Source: Acidimicrobiaceae bacterium (GTDB taxonomy: Bacteria; Actinomycetota; Acidimicrobiia; Acidimicrobiales; MedAcidi-G1). Taken from it: a stretch of 7,001 bases of DNA. The stretch covers positions 1 to 7,001 of the forward strand of contig DPMC01000232.1 of assembly GCA_003541675.1 (NCBI GenBank). The letters are read 5' to 3'. The position numbers and the translations under genes are program-made. The notes beneath the pieces are model-generated. The model saw only the letters and a list, made by a program, of their open reading frames with translations. It was not told where the DNA came from and did no database searches. Positions 1 to 6,527 of this stretch are shown here, piece after piece. Within the stretch, counting starts at the first letter, position 1. Each line of letters opens with the position of its first letter.

Positions 1-1226
1 CCGCTGACGTCGAGGCTCACGAACTCGTAGGCATGCTGGACGCTGCCGCCCACCTCCTCGATGGCCAGCGCCTCGAGATCCGCGTCGCTGAGCTGCACCT
101 TGCGGTCGGCCAGTTCCTTGAACCGGGTGAACGCTGAGTTCAGCGCGTCGCCGTGGATGTCGTGGCCCAGCTTCTGGAGGGCGTCACGGAAGGCGGCACG
201 CCCTGAGTGCTTCCCGAGCACCAGCTGGCTTTCGCCCTGACCCACGGCGGCCGGGTCCATGATCTCGTAGGTGGTCCGCTCGTTGAGTACGCCGTGCTGG
301 TGGATCCCCGCCTCGTGGGCAAAGGCGTTGCGGCCCACCACGGCCTTGTTGTACTGCACCGGGTAACCGGTGAGACGGCTGACGATCCGACTGGACTTCG
401 CCAACTCCTCGGTCCGGATGTCCACCTCCAGGCCCGGGTACGAATCCGGCCGGGTCCGCAGGGCCATGACGATCTCCTCCATGGCTGCGTTGCCGGCCCG
501 CTCGCCGATGCCGTTGATCGTGCATTCAACCTGGCGGGCACCGGCCTCCACGGCGGCCAACGAGTTGGCCACGGCCAGGCCGAGGTCGTTGTGGCAGTGG
601 GTCGAGATCACATAGTCGCCGCTGACTCGCTCCCGGATCGCACGGATGCGCTCGGACCACTCCAGCGGGGTGGCGAAGCCGACAGTGTCGGGGATGTTCA
701 GCGTGCCGGCTCCGGAGTCGACCGCCGCCTGGAGCACGTCGCACATGAAATCGAAGTCCGACCGCGAGGCATCCTCGGGGCTGAACTCGACGTCGTCGGT
801 GTACTCCCGGGCCCGACCGACCGCCGAGATGGCCTCGGCCAGCACCTGGTCGGGGCTCATCTTGAGCTTGTGCTCCATGTGGGTGGGGCTCGTGGCGATG
901 AACGTGTGGATGCGACGATTGGTCGCCGGCTCGATGGCCTCCCAGCACCGGTCGATGTCCTTGTGGGCGGTGCGCGACAGCCCGCAGATGGTGGGACCCT
1001 CTACGGACGAGGCAATGGCGTGCACGGCCTCGAAGTCGCCTTCGCTGGCGATGGGGAAACCGGCCTCGATGTAGTCCACGCCCAGGCGGGCCAACTGCTC
1101 GGCGATCTCCAACTTCTCACCCACGTCCAGCGAGATGCCGGGCGACTGCTCGCCATCACGCAGCGTGGTGTCGAAGATGATCACCCGATCGGCACTGGTC
1201 TGCTCGCTCATGGTCTGCTCGCTCAT
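1..1226 (-). CDS. leuA: 2-isopropylmalate synthase, C-terminus cut off by the window edge
   Basis: LeuA condenses acetyl-CoA with 2-oxoisovalerate to 2-isopropylmalate, the committed step of leucine synthesis in the cytoplasm. About 408 residues are visible. The HMGL-like TIM-barrel domain runs from residue 14 to about 280. It carries [13 protein letters not shown] (18-30), [11 protein letters not shown] (209-219) and [11 protein letters not shown] (241-251). By family comparison the metal ligands are D24, H210 and H212, with N246 nearby. AGIHQHG (306-312) and LGKHSGR (337-343) follow. The end ([12 protein letters not shown]) is the beginning of the C-terminal leucine-feedback domain, so that domain is mostly missing here. 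It resembles the shorter bacterial LeuA type (usually just over 500 residues) more than the long mycobacterial one. I chose the ATG at 1226; a second in-frame ATG at 1211 is equally possible because of a 15-bp duplication. There is no strong Shine-Dalgarno sequence. A leucine attenuator lies upstream, which agrees with the function. Confidence 0.97.
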   Translation of the reverse strand, partial: MSEQTMSEQTSADRVIIFDTTLRDGEQSPGISLDVGEKLEIAEQLARLGVDYIEAGFPIASEGDFEAVHAIASSVEGPTICGLSRTAHKDIDRCWEAIEPATNRRIHTFIATSPTHMEHKLKMSPDQVLAEAISAVGRAREYTDDVEFSPEDASRSDFDFMCDVLQAAVDSGAGTLNIPDTVGFATPLEWSERIRAIRERVSGDYVISTHCHNDLGLAVANSLAAVEAGARQVECTINGIGERAGNAAMEEIVMALRTRPDSYPGLEVDIRTEELAKSSRIVSRLTGYPVQYNKAVVGRNAFAHEAGIHQHGVLNERTTYEIMDPAAVGQGESQLVLGKHSGRAAFRDALQKLGHDIHGDALNSAFTRFKELADRKVQLSDADLEALAIEEVGGSVQHAYEFVSLDVS

Positions 1227-1228
1227 GG
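1196..1228 (-). repeat. 15-bp tandem duplication at the leuA start
   Basis: ATGAGCGAGCAGACC occurs twice head to tail (1226-1212 and 1211-1197), so the protein begins [10 protein letters not shown]. Period-15 identity extends two bases upstream (cc) and one base downstream. Each copy supplies an in-frame ATG, so the true initiation codon cannot be decided from the sequence alone. Confidence 0.95.
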
Positions 1229-1234
1229 CTTGTA

Positions 1235-1268
1235 CTCGTTTCCGAGGGGGCGCCGTGGTGGCGACCCC
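1235..1268 (-). promoter_or_regulatory. Two abutting hairpins in the leuA translation initiation region
   Basis: On the minus strand a hairpin of eight base pairs with one bulged T (GGGG-t-CGCC paired with GGCGCCCC, 5-nt loop ACCAC) occupies 1268-1247. It is followed without any spacer by CTCG-GAAA-CGAG (1246-1235), a 4-bp stem closed by a GNRA-type tetraloop. The two stems could stack coaxially. The leuA ATG begins eight nucleotides later. The only purine-rich stretch that might act as a ribosome-binding site (GGAAACGAG) lies inside the second hairpin. A role in translation control is inference; the small stem could be chance. Confidence 0.45.
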
Positions 1269-1363
1269 GTCCGTCTCGTGTTCTGTCGGTCTCGTAGTGG
1301 TTCTGGTCGATGCGATCGGGACCCGGCTCCCAAAAGTCCTGTCCCTGCGAAGCCCTGCCCCTG

Positions 1364-1404
1364 AAAAGCAGGAAACCCCCCGGCCCCGGAGGGCGCAGGA
1401 GGTT
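1364..1404 (-). terminator. Candidate attenuator terminator upstream of leuA
   Basis: On the minus strand AACCTCC (1404-1398) can pair with GGGGGTT (1380-1374), with one T·G pair. An inner GCCC-TCCG-GGGC stem-loop sits at 1394-1383, separated from the outer stem by a small internal loop. TTTCCTGCTTTT follows, a broken T tract ending at 1364. The position between leader peptide and leuA fits an attenuator terminator. The interrupted T tract is weak by E. coli standards, though acceptable for a high-GC actinobacterium. The outer 5' arm repeats the Leu-codon segment of the leader ORF exactly. Confidence 0.6.
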
Positions 1405-1405
1405 C

Positions 1406-1434
1406 GGGCGAACGCGTATGTGAGGCGTTCGCCC
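1406..1434 (-). promoter_or_regulatory. Perfect 10-bp leader hairpin (pause or protector stem)
   Basis: GGGCGAACGC (1434-1425) and GCGTTCGCCC (1415-1406) form a perfect 10-bp stem with a 9-nt loop. The first G of the stem is the last base of the leader stop codon TAG, so a ribosome at the Leu codons or the stop would cover the 5' arm. No T tract follows, so it is not itself an obvious terminator. The downstream arm could alternatively form GTTC-gccc-GAAC, which would take bases from the 5' arm of the terminator. That gives a possible switch, inferred and not proved. Confidence 0.75.
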
Positions 1435-1469
1435 TAGGTCAGCAGCAGGAGGTTGAGGATCGGTCGCAT
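1434..1469 (-). CDS. Leucine leader peptide of the leuA attenuator (11 aa)
   Basis: A 12-codon ORF reads MRPILNLLLLT and then TAG. Five of the eleven residues are Leu (codons CTC, CTC, CTG, CTG, CTG), four of them consecutive just before the end. An in-frame TGA lies only four codons upstream of the ATG, so the ORF cannot be longer. It lies upstream of leuA on the same strand and is followed at once by hairpins, the classic arrangement for leucine-dependent attenuation. Ribosome stalling at Leu codons when charged tRNA-Leu is scarce should alter folding and allow leuA transcription. RNA-level control of leucine genes is established in enteric bacteria. Conserved leader structures upstream of actinobacterial leuA have been predicted by comparative genomics. 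No Shine-Dalgarno sequence precedes the ATG, and a -10 element 8 nt upstream suggests a leaderless transcript. Confidence 0.85.
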   Translation of the reverse strand: MRPILNLLLLT

Positions 1470-1477
1470 CGCCGTTC

Positions 1478-1508
1478 AGTGTAGACGGGGCCGCTCGACC
1501 GATTGCAA
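1478..1508 (-). promoter_or_regulatory. Candidate leuA leader promoter, leaderless type
   Basis: On the minus strand TACACT (1483-1478) fits a -10 hexamer, with TTGCAA (1508-1503) 19 bp upstream as a possible -35; that spacing is longer than ideal. The -10 ends 8 nt before the leader-peptide ATG, so transcription should begin within about two bases of the start codon. A TANNNT motif 6-9 nt before an ATG is the recognised signature of leaderless transcripts in Actinobacteria. The -10 is more convincing than the -35. Confidence 0.55.
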
Positions 1509-1564
1509 CCCCATTTGGCGACCCACAGGCCACGCCAGTCCAGCAATGGGATCCAGGATCGCCG

Positions 1565-1578
1565 CCATGGATCCATGG
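1565..1578. repeat. 14-bp perfect palindrome upstream of the leuA promoter
   Basis: CCATGGATCCATGG is a perfect dyad 57 bp upstream of the possible -35 element. A further GGATCC lies at 1549-1554 and another GGATC at 1556-1560. It could be a repressor or activator site, but no regulator is encoded nearby and the dyad has no spacer, so the function is unknown. Confidence 0.5.
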
Positions 1579-1614
1579 TGCATGATGGGCGACCCGCTGG
1601 CCCAGTTCTTTCGG

Positions 1615-1632
1615 TGTGCGATCCGTCGCACA
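1615..1632 (-). terminator. Hairpin downstream of the S9 peptidase gene, possible terminator
   Basis: TGTGCGA-CGGA-TCGCACA on the minus strand is a perfect 7-bp stem with a 4-nt loop, beginning about 40 nt after the peptidase stop codon. No T tract follows (the next bases are CCGAAAG). It would therefore be a hairpin-only terminator of the kind predicted in Actinobacteria, or simply an mRNA 3'-end stabiliser. It is the only compact stem I found between the peptidase and the leuA promoter. Confidence 0.4.
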
Positions 1633-1671
1633 TGTTCCGGTCAGGTAGCCGTCTCGGTGCCCTCGCCGGGT

Positions 1672-3690
1672 TCAGTCGGTGATGTGGAATCCGAACCGGT
1701 CGGCGAAGAAGGCCAGCTCGGCTTCCAACGCCCGGACCACGTTGGCCGCCTTCCGGAATCCGTGACCCTCGTCCGGGAACTCGATCAACTCGAAGGGCAC
1801 GCCACGACTCGCCAGCGCGTCGGCCATGGCGTGGGCCTGGGCGGGAGGGACCACACGGTCCTCGGATCCCTGCAACAACAGCAACGGCGTGGAGAGCCGG
1901 TCCACGTGGTGGATGGGCGACCGCTCCCGGTAGACGGCCTCGTCTTGGGGCCACCGCCCGACCAGCCGATCCAGGTAGCGGGCCTCGAACTTGTGGGTGT
2001 CAGCGGCCAACGCGGCCAGGTCGGCCACCCCGTAGCGGCTGGCCCCCGCGGCGAAGACGTCGTGGAAGGTCAGGGCGGCCAGCACGGTGAACCCACCGGC
2101 GCTCCCGCCCCGAATGGCCAATCGGTCGCCGTCCACCCGACCGGCCGCCGGGCGACTGCTCGACGACAGGTACCGGGCCGCAGCCACGCAGTCCTCGACG
2201 TCGAGGACCCCCCACCCGCCGCGAAGCCGGTGTCGGTAGGGCCGGCCGTACCCCGTGGAACCCCGGTAGTCGACATCAGTTACCGCGAAGCCCCGACTGG
2301 TCCAGTAGGCGATGGCCAGTTGCAGTTGGGTTCGCACCGAGCCGGTCGGCCCGCCATGGACGAGCACGATCAGCGGCGGCCGCTCGTCGACCGGCCCGTC
2401 GTGGTCGGGGCTGGTCGGCGGATACACGATGGCGTGGGCCTGCTCGTCGCCCGAGGTGGGGAACATGACCTGTTCGGGCACCGGGAGCCATCCCGGGCCG
2501 AGGCCGAGGTCACGGGGCGCCCGGATCACCTCGGAACCAGAACAGGTGACGGCCACCAGTGCGGGCTCGGTGGTCCACGATGCCGCCACCAGAGCCACGC
2601 CGCCGTCCAACGCGGCCAGCGACCCGATTGACGTGGCCGGTGTCCCGGCCGACAGCGGTTCGACGTCGGCGACGTTCCCCTCTGCGGCTGACCCGTCGAA
2701 GGAAAGCACGGCCAGACGGTCCACCCCGTCCTCCCGGCGGGCGAACCACACGTCGTCTCCCACCAGCGCATAGCGCGACAGTCCGAACACCCACTGGGGG
2801 GTGGCCACCTCGAAGGCCCCGGAGGTCAACTGCTCCAGCGCGTCGGTGTCCGGGGCCACCCGGTACAGGTGCCACCAGCCGTCCCGGTCGGTGACCACGT
2901 GCAGCACGCCGTCGGCCCGCCATTCCGGCTGGAAGAATGACTCTCCCGCTTCATGGGCACCTGTCTCCGAGGGAGGGTCCACCCTCCGGGCGCCGCTCAG
3001 GTGAGCATCGGAGGACAGGTCCCCCAACCAGAGTTCAGTGTCGTCCCACGGCAGGTCGGGATGGTTCCACTGGATCCAGGCCAGACAGCCGCCGTCAGGC
3101 GAGACCCGCGGCGACGACACGAAGTCGGGCCCCGAGACCAGCACCTCGACCCGTTGGGAGCCGTCCATGGCCACCGCGACCAGCTCGTTGGTCGGTTCCG
3201 AATCGGCGCCTGTCTGCGGATCCCCGATGTGGGCCTCGCGGACGCAGACGTACCACCGACCGTCCGGGGTGATCCGCCCGTCGGCGTAACGCAGGCCCCG
3301 GACAACCTCGGGCTCCGGGGTGAGTATGACCGGTTCGACGTCAGGGCGACCGGGTTCCCGACGGATGAGACGTTCATCGGAACGGTCGCTGTGCACCAGC
3401 ACGCCGTCGGTCACCCACCAGGCACCGCCGCCGTACTCGTGGACCCCGGTTCGGACGTCGACCCCGGCCGGAACCGCATCGGCCACCACTCCGTCGGAAC
3501 CGCGCCGGACCACCACGGTCCGCCCGCCCTCGTCGGGACGGGACTCGGCCCACCACACGCTGCTACCGAGGGTGTTCCCGTCGGGGCCGGCGTCAACGAC
3601 CACCTCACCCAGCCCTGCCGCTCCAGCCACCAGGAGTTCCGCACTGATGGGCGACGGCCAGGCGCCATAGGGCTGTATTGAGAGTTCCAC
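1672..3690 (-). CDS. S9 family peptidase (prolyl oligopeptidase / acylaminoacyl-peptidase type)
   Basis: A 672-residue cytoplasmic serine peptidase with no signal peptide or membrane segment. Roughly residues 10-395 should be the beta-propeller that restricts access to short peptides; HEYGGGAWWV (84-93) is a recurrent motif there. The C-terminal alpha/beta-hydrolase domain (about 400-672) has HGGP (445-448), DYRGSTGYGRPYR (473-485), the nucleophile motif GGSAGG with Ser530, GSEDRVVP with Asp611, and DEGHGF with His643. The Ser/Asp/His triad is complete, so the enzyme should be active. Members cleave short or N-blocked peptides; the exact substrate cannot be read from sequence. The start is GTG at 3690, four bases after the aminotransferase stop, without a clear Shine-Dalgarno sequence, which suggests translational coupling. 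Its role may be peptide turnover feeding amino-acid metabolism, but that rests on context only. Confidence 0.95.
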   Translation of the reverse strand: MELSIQPYGAWPSPISAELLVAGAAGLGEVVVDAGPDGNTLGSSVWWAESRPDEGGRTVVVRRGSDGVVADAVPAGVDVRTGVHEYGGGAWWVTDGVLVHSDRSDERLIRREPGRPDVEPVILTPEPEVVRGLRYADGRITPDGRWYVCVREAHIGDPQTGADSEPTNELVAVAMDGSQRVEVLVSGPDFVSSPRVSPDGGCLAWIQWNHPDLPWDDTELWLGDLSSDAHLSGARRVDPPSETGAHEAGESFFQPEWRADGVLHVVTDRDGWWHLYRVAPDTDALEQLTSGAFEVATPQWVFGLSRYALVGDDVWFARREDGVDRLAVLSFDGSAAEGNVADVEPLSAGTPATSIGSLAALDGGVALVAASWTTEPALVAVTCSGSEVIRAPRDLGLGPGWLPVPEQVMFPTSGDEQAHAIVYPPTSPDHDGPVDERPPLIVLVHGGPTGSVRTQLQLAIAYWTSRGFAVTDVDYRGSTGYGRPYRHRLRGGWGVLDVEDCVAAARYLSSSSRPAAGRVDGDRLAIRGGSAGGFTVLAALTFHDVFAAGASRYGVADLAALAADTHKFEARYLDRLVGRWPQDEAVYRERSPIHHVDRLSTPLLLLQGSEDRVVPPAQAHAMADALASRGVPFELIEFPDEGHGFRKAANVVRALEAELAFFADRFGFHITD

Positions 3691-3694
3691 CAGG

Positions 3695-4894
3695 TCAACC
3701 GGCCAGCAGGTTGCCGATCCGGGTCAGGCCTTCGACCAGATCGTCGTCACCCAGGGCGAACGACAGCCGGGCGTAGCCGGGAGCCCCGAAGGCCTCGCCC
3801 GGCACGATGGCTACCTTGGCCTCGTCGAGGATGATCGCCGCCAACGCCGACGTGGTGGTGGGGACCCGTCCACCAATCTCCCGGCCGAGGAAGGCCGTCA
3901 GGTCGGGGAAGGCGTAGAAGGCGCCTTGGGGTGTCAGCAGGTCGACCCCGTCGATGGCCCGGAGCATGTCGGTCATGGTCCGGCGGCGACGGTCGAAAGA
4001 CGCCCGCATCTCCTCGACGGCCGTGAGGTCGCCGGAGACGGCAGCCAGCGCGGCGCGCTGGGACACGTTGGCCACGTTGCTGGTGGCGTGCGACTGGAGG
4101 TTGCCAGCCGCCTTGATCAGGTCGGCTGGTCCGATCATCCATCCGATCCGCCAGCCGGTCATGGCGTAGGTCTTGGCCACGCCGTTGATGGCTACGAAGT
4201 GGCTGTCGATCTCGGGGACGAGTGCCCGCATCGAATGATGCTCGTGACCGTCGTAGGTCAGGTGCTCATAGATCTCGTCGGCAAACACCCAGATGCCGTG
4301 CTCGACCGCCCAACGACCGATGGCGGTGATCTCGTCCGCCGGGTAGACGGCCCCCGTCGGGTTGGACGGCGACACGAAGAACAACGCCTTGGTGTTCGGG
4401 GTGCGGGCCGCCTCCAACTGGTCGACGGTGACTCGGAAACCCGAAGCGGTGTCGGTCGACAGTGGCACGGGCGTGGCCCCGGCCAGGGCAATGGACTCCG
4501 GGTAGGTCGTCCAGTAGGGCGCCGGGAGAAGCACCTCGTCGCCGGGGTTCAGCACTGCGGCGCACGTGTTGTACACGGCGTGCTTTCCACCGTTGGTGAC
4601 GAGGATCCGTGCTACCTCGGGCCGCCAGCCGGAGTCCCGCTCGGTCTTGTCGACCAGGGCCTCCTTGAGGGCGGGGAGGCCACCGGCCGGGGTGTACTTG
4701 TGGCTGGTCGGGTCCTGGCAGGCGGCCACCGCGGCGGCCACGATGTGGTCCGGCGTGGCGAAGTCCGGCTCGCCGGCACCGAACCCGATTACCGGCTCAC
4801 CGGCCGCCTTCAGGGCCTTGGCTTTGGAATCGACGGCCATGGTGGCCGATTCGGCTATGGCAGTGATGCGGCGAGAAAGGCGTTCGATGCTCAT
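3695..4894 (-). CDS. aspC: Class I pyridoxal-phosphate aminotransferase, probably aspartate aminotransferase
   Basis: A 399-residue fold-type I PLP enzyme that should exchange amino groups between aspartate and 2-oxoglutarate in the cytoplasm. Visible motifs: GAGEPDF (39-45); [10 protein letters not shown] (125-134) with a Tyr (Y127) expected to stack on the cofactor; SPSNPTG (175-181) with N178; FADEIYEHL (204-212) with D206 and Y209; [16 protein letters not shown] (237-252) with the Schiff-base lysine K241; and R376 in YARLSFA, the substrate carboxylate ligand by family comparison. The length is normal for the short prokaryotic (subgroup I-gamma) enzymes. [15 protein letters not shown] (265-279) is typical of actinobacterial members. 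The ATG at 4894 has AGGAAG upstream. The S9 peptidase follows 4 bp after its stop. A related specificity such as glutamate-prephenate or aromatic aminotransferase cannot be excluded by reading alone; aspC is used by family resemblance. Confidence 0.92.
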   Translation of the reverse strand: MSIERLSRRITAIAESATMAVDSKAKALKAAGEPVIGFGAGEPDFATPDHIVAAAVAACQDPTSHKYTPAGGLPALKEALVDKTERDSGWRPEVARILVTNGGKHAVYNTCAAVLNPGDEVLLPAPYWTTYPESIALAGATPVPLSTDTASGFRVTVDQLEAARTPNTKALFFVSPSNPTGAVYPADEITAIGRWAVEHGIWVFADEIYEHLTYDGHEHHSMRALVPEIDSHFVAINGVAKTYAMTGWRIGWMIGPADLIKAAGNLQSHATSNVANVSQRAALAAVSGDLTAVEEMRASFDRRRRTMTDMLRAIDGVDLLTPQGAFYAFPDLTAFLGREIGGRVPTTTSALAAIILDEAKVAIVPGEAFGAPGYARLSFALGDDDLVEGLTRIGNLLAG

Positions 4895-4898
4895 GGGT

Positions 4899-4904
4899 CT
4901 TCCT
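4899..4904 (-). promoter_or_regulatory. Ribosome-binding site of the aminotransferase
   Basis: AGGAAG lies 4 nt before the ATG at 4894 on the minus strand. The spacing is short, but it is the best Shine-Dalgarno match in the window and supports this start. Confidence 0.55.
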
Positions 4905-4924
4905 GGGGAGGTACGGGATGGTTC

Positions 4925-4950
4925 CGAGACTGGGCCAGCCTGCCATCTCG
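4925..4950 (-). other. Hairpin in the 85-bp gap between the carboxyltransferase and aminotransferase genes
   Basis: CGAGATGG and CCA-g-TCTCG on the minus strand pair over eight positions with one bulge and a 9-nt loop. No T tract follows. It may be a weak terminator, a processing site or chance. No convincing promoter is visible in the gap, so whether the aminotransferase is transcribed with the upstream genes is undecided. Confidence 0.3.
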
Positions 4951-4979
4951 AGAACCTGATCCCGACCGGTTATCGCCGA

Positions 4980-6527
4980 TCAGGGCGTGATGGCCGTCCG
5001 GGCGGTGGGCTCAGCAGCTTGCTGGCGGCGGGACACCCCGCGTGCCACGGCAGCCAGCAGGACGTCTCGCAACTCGCCTGGCGCCACCACCTCGTCGAAG
5101 CCCAATCGGGACGCCGAGCGGTAGACGGCGTTGGCTTCAGCCTCCGAGATGGCCTCCGCGGTCGTCTCGTCGGCGCCCACCGCTTCGCTCGCGCTACGGG
5201 CGCCCATGGCCCCCAGGGTCACCCCCGGGAGGGCCACCGACACTGTCTGTCCGTCAAAGGAAACCATCGACATGGCCAGGGAGCCGAACCCGTAGGCCTT
5301 GCGAAGGGTGGCTTGGACCTTGACCGTGCGGGCCTGGGTCTGGGCGGCGAACATCCGGGCACCGGCCCGCAGGATCCCGGCCCGTTCCGAGGCTGTACCG
5401 GCCAACACTCCGGGGTTGTCGGTCAGGAAGACCAGCGGCAGGTGGAACGAGTCGGCCACCTGGATGAAGTGGGCCGCCTTGTCGGCGGCCGCCACGTCAA
5501 TGGTGCCGGCCCGCACTGCCGGCTGGTTGGCCACCACGGCCACCGGATCTCCCCCGAGGTGGGCGAGTCCACAGACGATGGATGCACCGAACCCGGCCTG
5601 GATCTCGACGAACTCACCGTCGTCCATCAGGCACTCGATGACCGGCCCAATGTCGTAGCCGCGGGTGGGCCGCCGGGGAATCAGGTCCACGAGTTCGTCC
5701 ACGGCCCGGTGGCCGGTGTCGCCACTCTCGCGGCGCGACGGGTATGACCAGGCACTGGTCGGGAAAAACGACAGCCATTTCGCGATCCGGTTCAGGGCGT
5801 CACGATCGGACTCGGCAACGTCATGGATGAGTCCGCTGGCCACCGCCACATCAGGACCCCCCAGTTCGTCAGCCGAGACGTCCTCGCCTAGGGCGGACTT
5901 CACCACGGGCGGCCCTGCGGTGAACACCGCGGCGTCGCGGGTCATGACCGAGTAGTCCGACAAGGGCGCCACCAGCGCACCGTGGCCGGCCGACGGACCC
6001 AGAATGCCGGTTACCAGCGGGACCCGGCCAGAGAGTCGGGCCTGCTGGTGCAGATCGGTCGGCGCACGACCCGGTTCGACGCCAGTACCCGGAGGCCTAT
6101 GGCCGGCGCCCTCTAACAACATGACCAGCGGCATCCGGTCCTGCTCGGCCAACTCTGCAATGCGGTAACGCTTGGCCGTGCTCCCCGAGCCGATGGAACC
6201 GCCCAGCACGGTGAAGTCCTCGGCGCCGATCATCACGGGCCGGCCGTCAATGGTCCCCGATCCGGTGACGATTCCGTCGGCCGGAGCGGCGTCGCCCGGG
6301 GGTTCAACCAGCGTGCCGATCTCGTGGAACGAGCCATCGTCGAGCAGGTGGTCGATCCGGGCCCGGGCGTCAAGTCGGTCACCACCACCCTTGTCACGGT
6401 GTCGGGCCAGACGATCCTCGCCACCCATGGCTCTGGCAGCCGCACGCCGCCCGTGGAGGTCGTCGAGCAGGGGCTCCCAGGCGTCGGGGTCGGTCGTCAC
6501 CAACCCAGTCTCGCCCAGATCAGTCAC
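4980..6527 (-). CDS. Acyl-CoA carboxylase beta-subunit-like carboxyltransferase, divergent
   Basis: A 515-residue protein of the Carboxyl_trans family, which moves carboxyl from carboxybiotin to an acyl-CoA (acetyl-, propionyl-, methylcrotonyl-CoA) or runs the reverse decarboxylation. The N-terminal crotonase-like domain has DRLARHRDKGGGDRLDARARI (38-58), GIVTGSGTIDGRPVMIGAEDFTVLGGSIG (85-113) and ILGPSAGHGA (175-184). The C-terminal domain has VANQPAVRAGTIDVAAADKAAHFI (332-355), TDNPGVLAGT (369-378), ERAGILRAGARM (381-392) and LRKAYGFGS (408-416). The usual DSGGARIQEG loop reads EGAGHRPPGTG (139-149), and the usual RKAYGGAYDVM reads RKAYGFGSLAM, so the substrate pocket is unusual. I chose GTG at 6527, overlapping the lipoprotein stop by 8 bp; GTG at 6500 is an alternative. 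The frame stays open to 6746, but that extension reads as out-of-frame lipoprotein gene. No biotin carboxylase or biotin carrier is seen in the window. The substrate is unknown. Confidence 0.9.
   Translation of the reverse strand: MTDLGETGLVTTDPDAWEPLLDDLHGRRAAARAMGGEDRLARHRDKGGGDRLDARARIDHLLDDGSFHEIGTLVEPPGDAAPADGIVTGSGTIDGRPVMIGAEDFTVLGGSIGSGSTAKRYRIAELAEQDRMPLVMLLEGAGHRPPGTGVEPGRAPTDLHQQARLSGRVPLVTGILGPSAGHGALVAPLSDYSVMTRDAAVFTAGPPVVKSALGEDVSADELGGPDVAVASGLIHDVAESDRDALNRIAKWLSFFPTSAWSYPSRRESGDTGHRAVDELVDLIPRRPTRGYDIGPVIECLMDDGEFVEIQAGFGASIVCGLAHLGGDPVAVVANQPAVRAGTIDVAAADKAAHFIQVADSFHLPLVFLTDNPGVLAGTASERAGILRAGARMFAAQTQARTVKVQATLRKAYGFGSLAMSMVSFDGQTVSVALPGVTLGAMGARSASEAVGADETTAEAISEAEANAVYRSASRLGFDEVVAPGELRDVLLAAVARGVSRRQQAAEPTARTAITP

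Larger units (their letters stand above)
1227..1671 (-). other. 445-bp leuA leader and intergenic region
   Basis: This gap between the S9 peptidase and leuA has no long gene. From the peptidase side it holds a 7-bp hairpin (1615-1632), a 14-bp palindrome (1565-1578), a candidate promoter (1478-1508), the leucine leader peptide (1434-1469), a 10-bp hairpin (1406-1434), a candidate terminator (1364-1404), and about 100 bp that includes a CAGG-rich stretch and an A/C-rich stretch. It ends in the hairpins before the leuA start. Open frames that cross it on either strand are Arg/Pro/Gly-rich and look like composition artefacts. Confidence 0.8.

Noticed and set aside
207..1364. Long plus-strand open frame (385 codons) opposite leuA
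   Set aside because: It is antisense to a clear leuA with intact catalytic motifs. Its translation is Gly/Arg/His-rich without a recognisable domain, as expected from high-GC third positions.
1260..1595. GGCGACCC at 1260-1267, 1517-1524 and 1588-1595
   Set aside because: An 8-mer of G and C repeated three times is not surprising at this GC content. The spacing is irregular, and one copy is explained by the hairpin before leuA.
1439..1954. Minus-strand open frame (171 codons) crossing the peptidase 3' end, and a similar one at 1156-1533
   Set aside because: Arg/Gly/Pro-rich translations without motifs. They overlap a real gene in another frame or the attenuator.
1453..2631. Plus-strand open frame (392 codons) over the leuA leader and the end of the peptidase gene
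   Set aside because: It is antisense to the catalytic domain of the S9 peptidase and low in recognisable features. It also crosses the attenuator region.
4946..4953. TCTCGAGA palindrome in the gap before the aminotransferase
   Set aside because: Eight bases only, and it overlaps the weak hairpin already listed. No supporting half-sites or promoter are nearby.
3926..4990. Plus-strand open frame opposite the aminotransferase
   Set aside because: It is a composition shadow of a well-supported gene. The same applies to the plus-strand frames at 2953-3681, 4566-5747 and 6172-6870.
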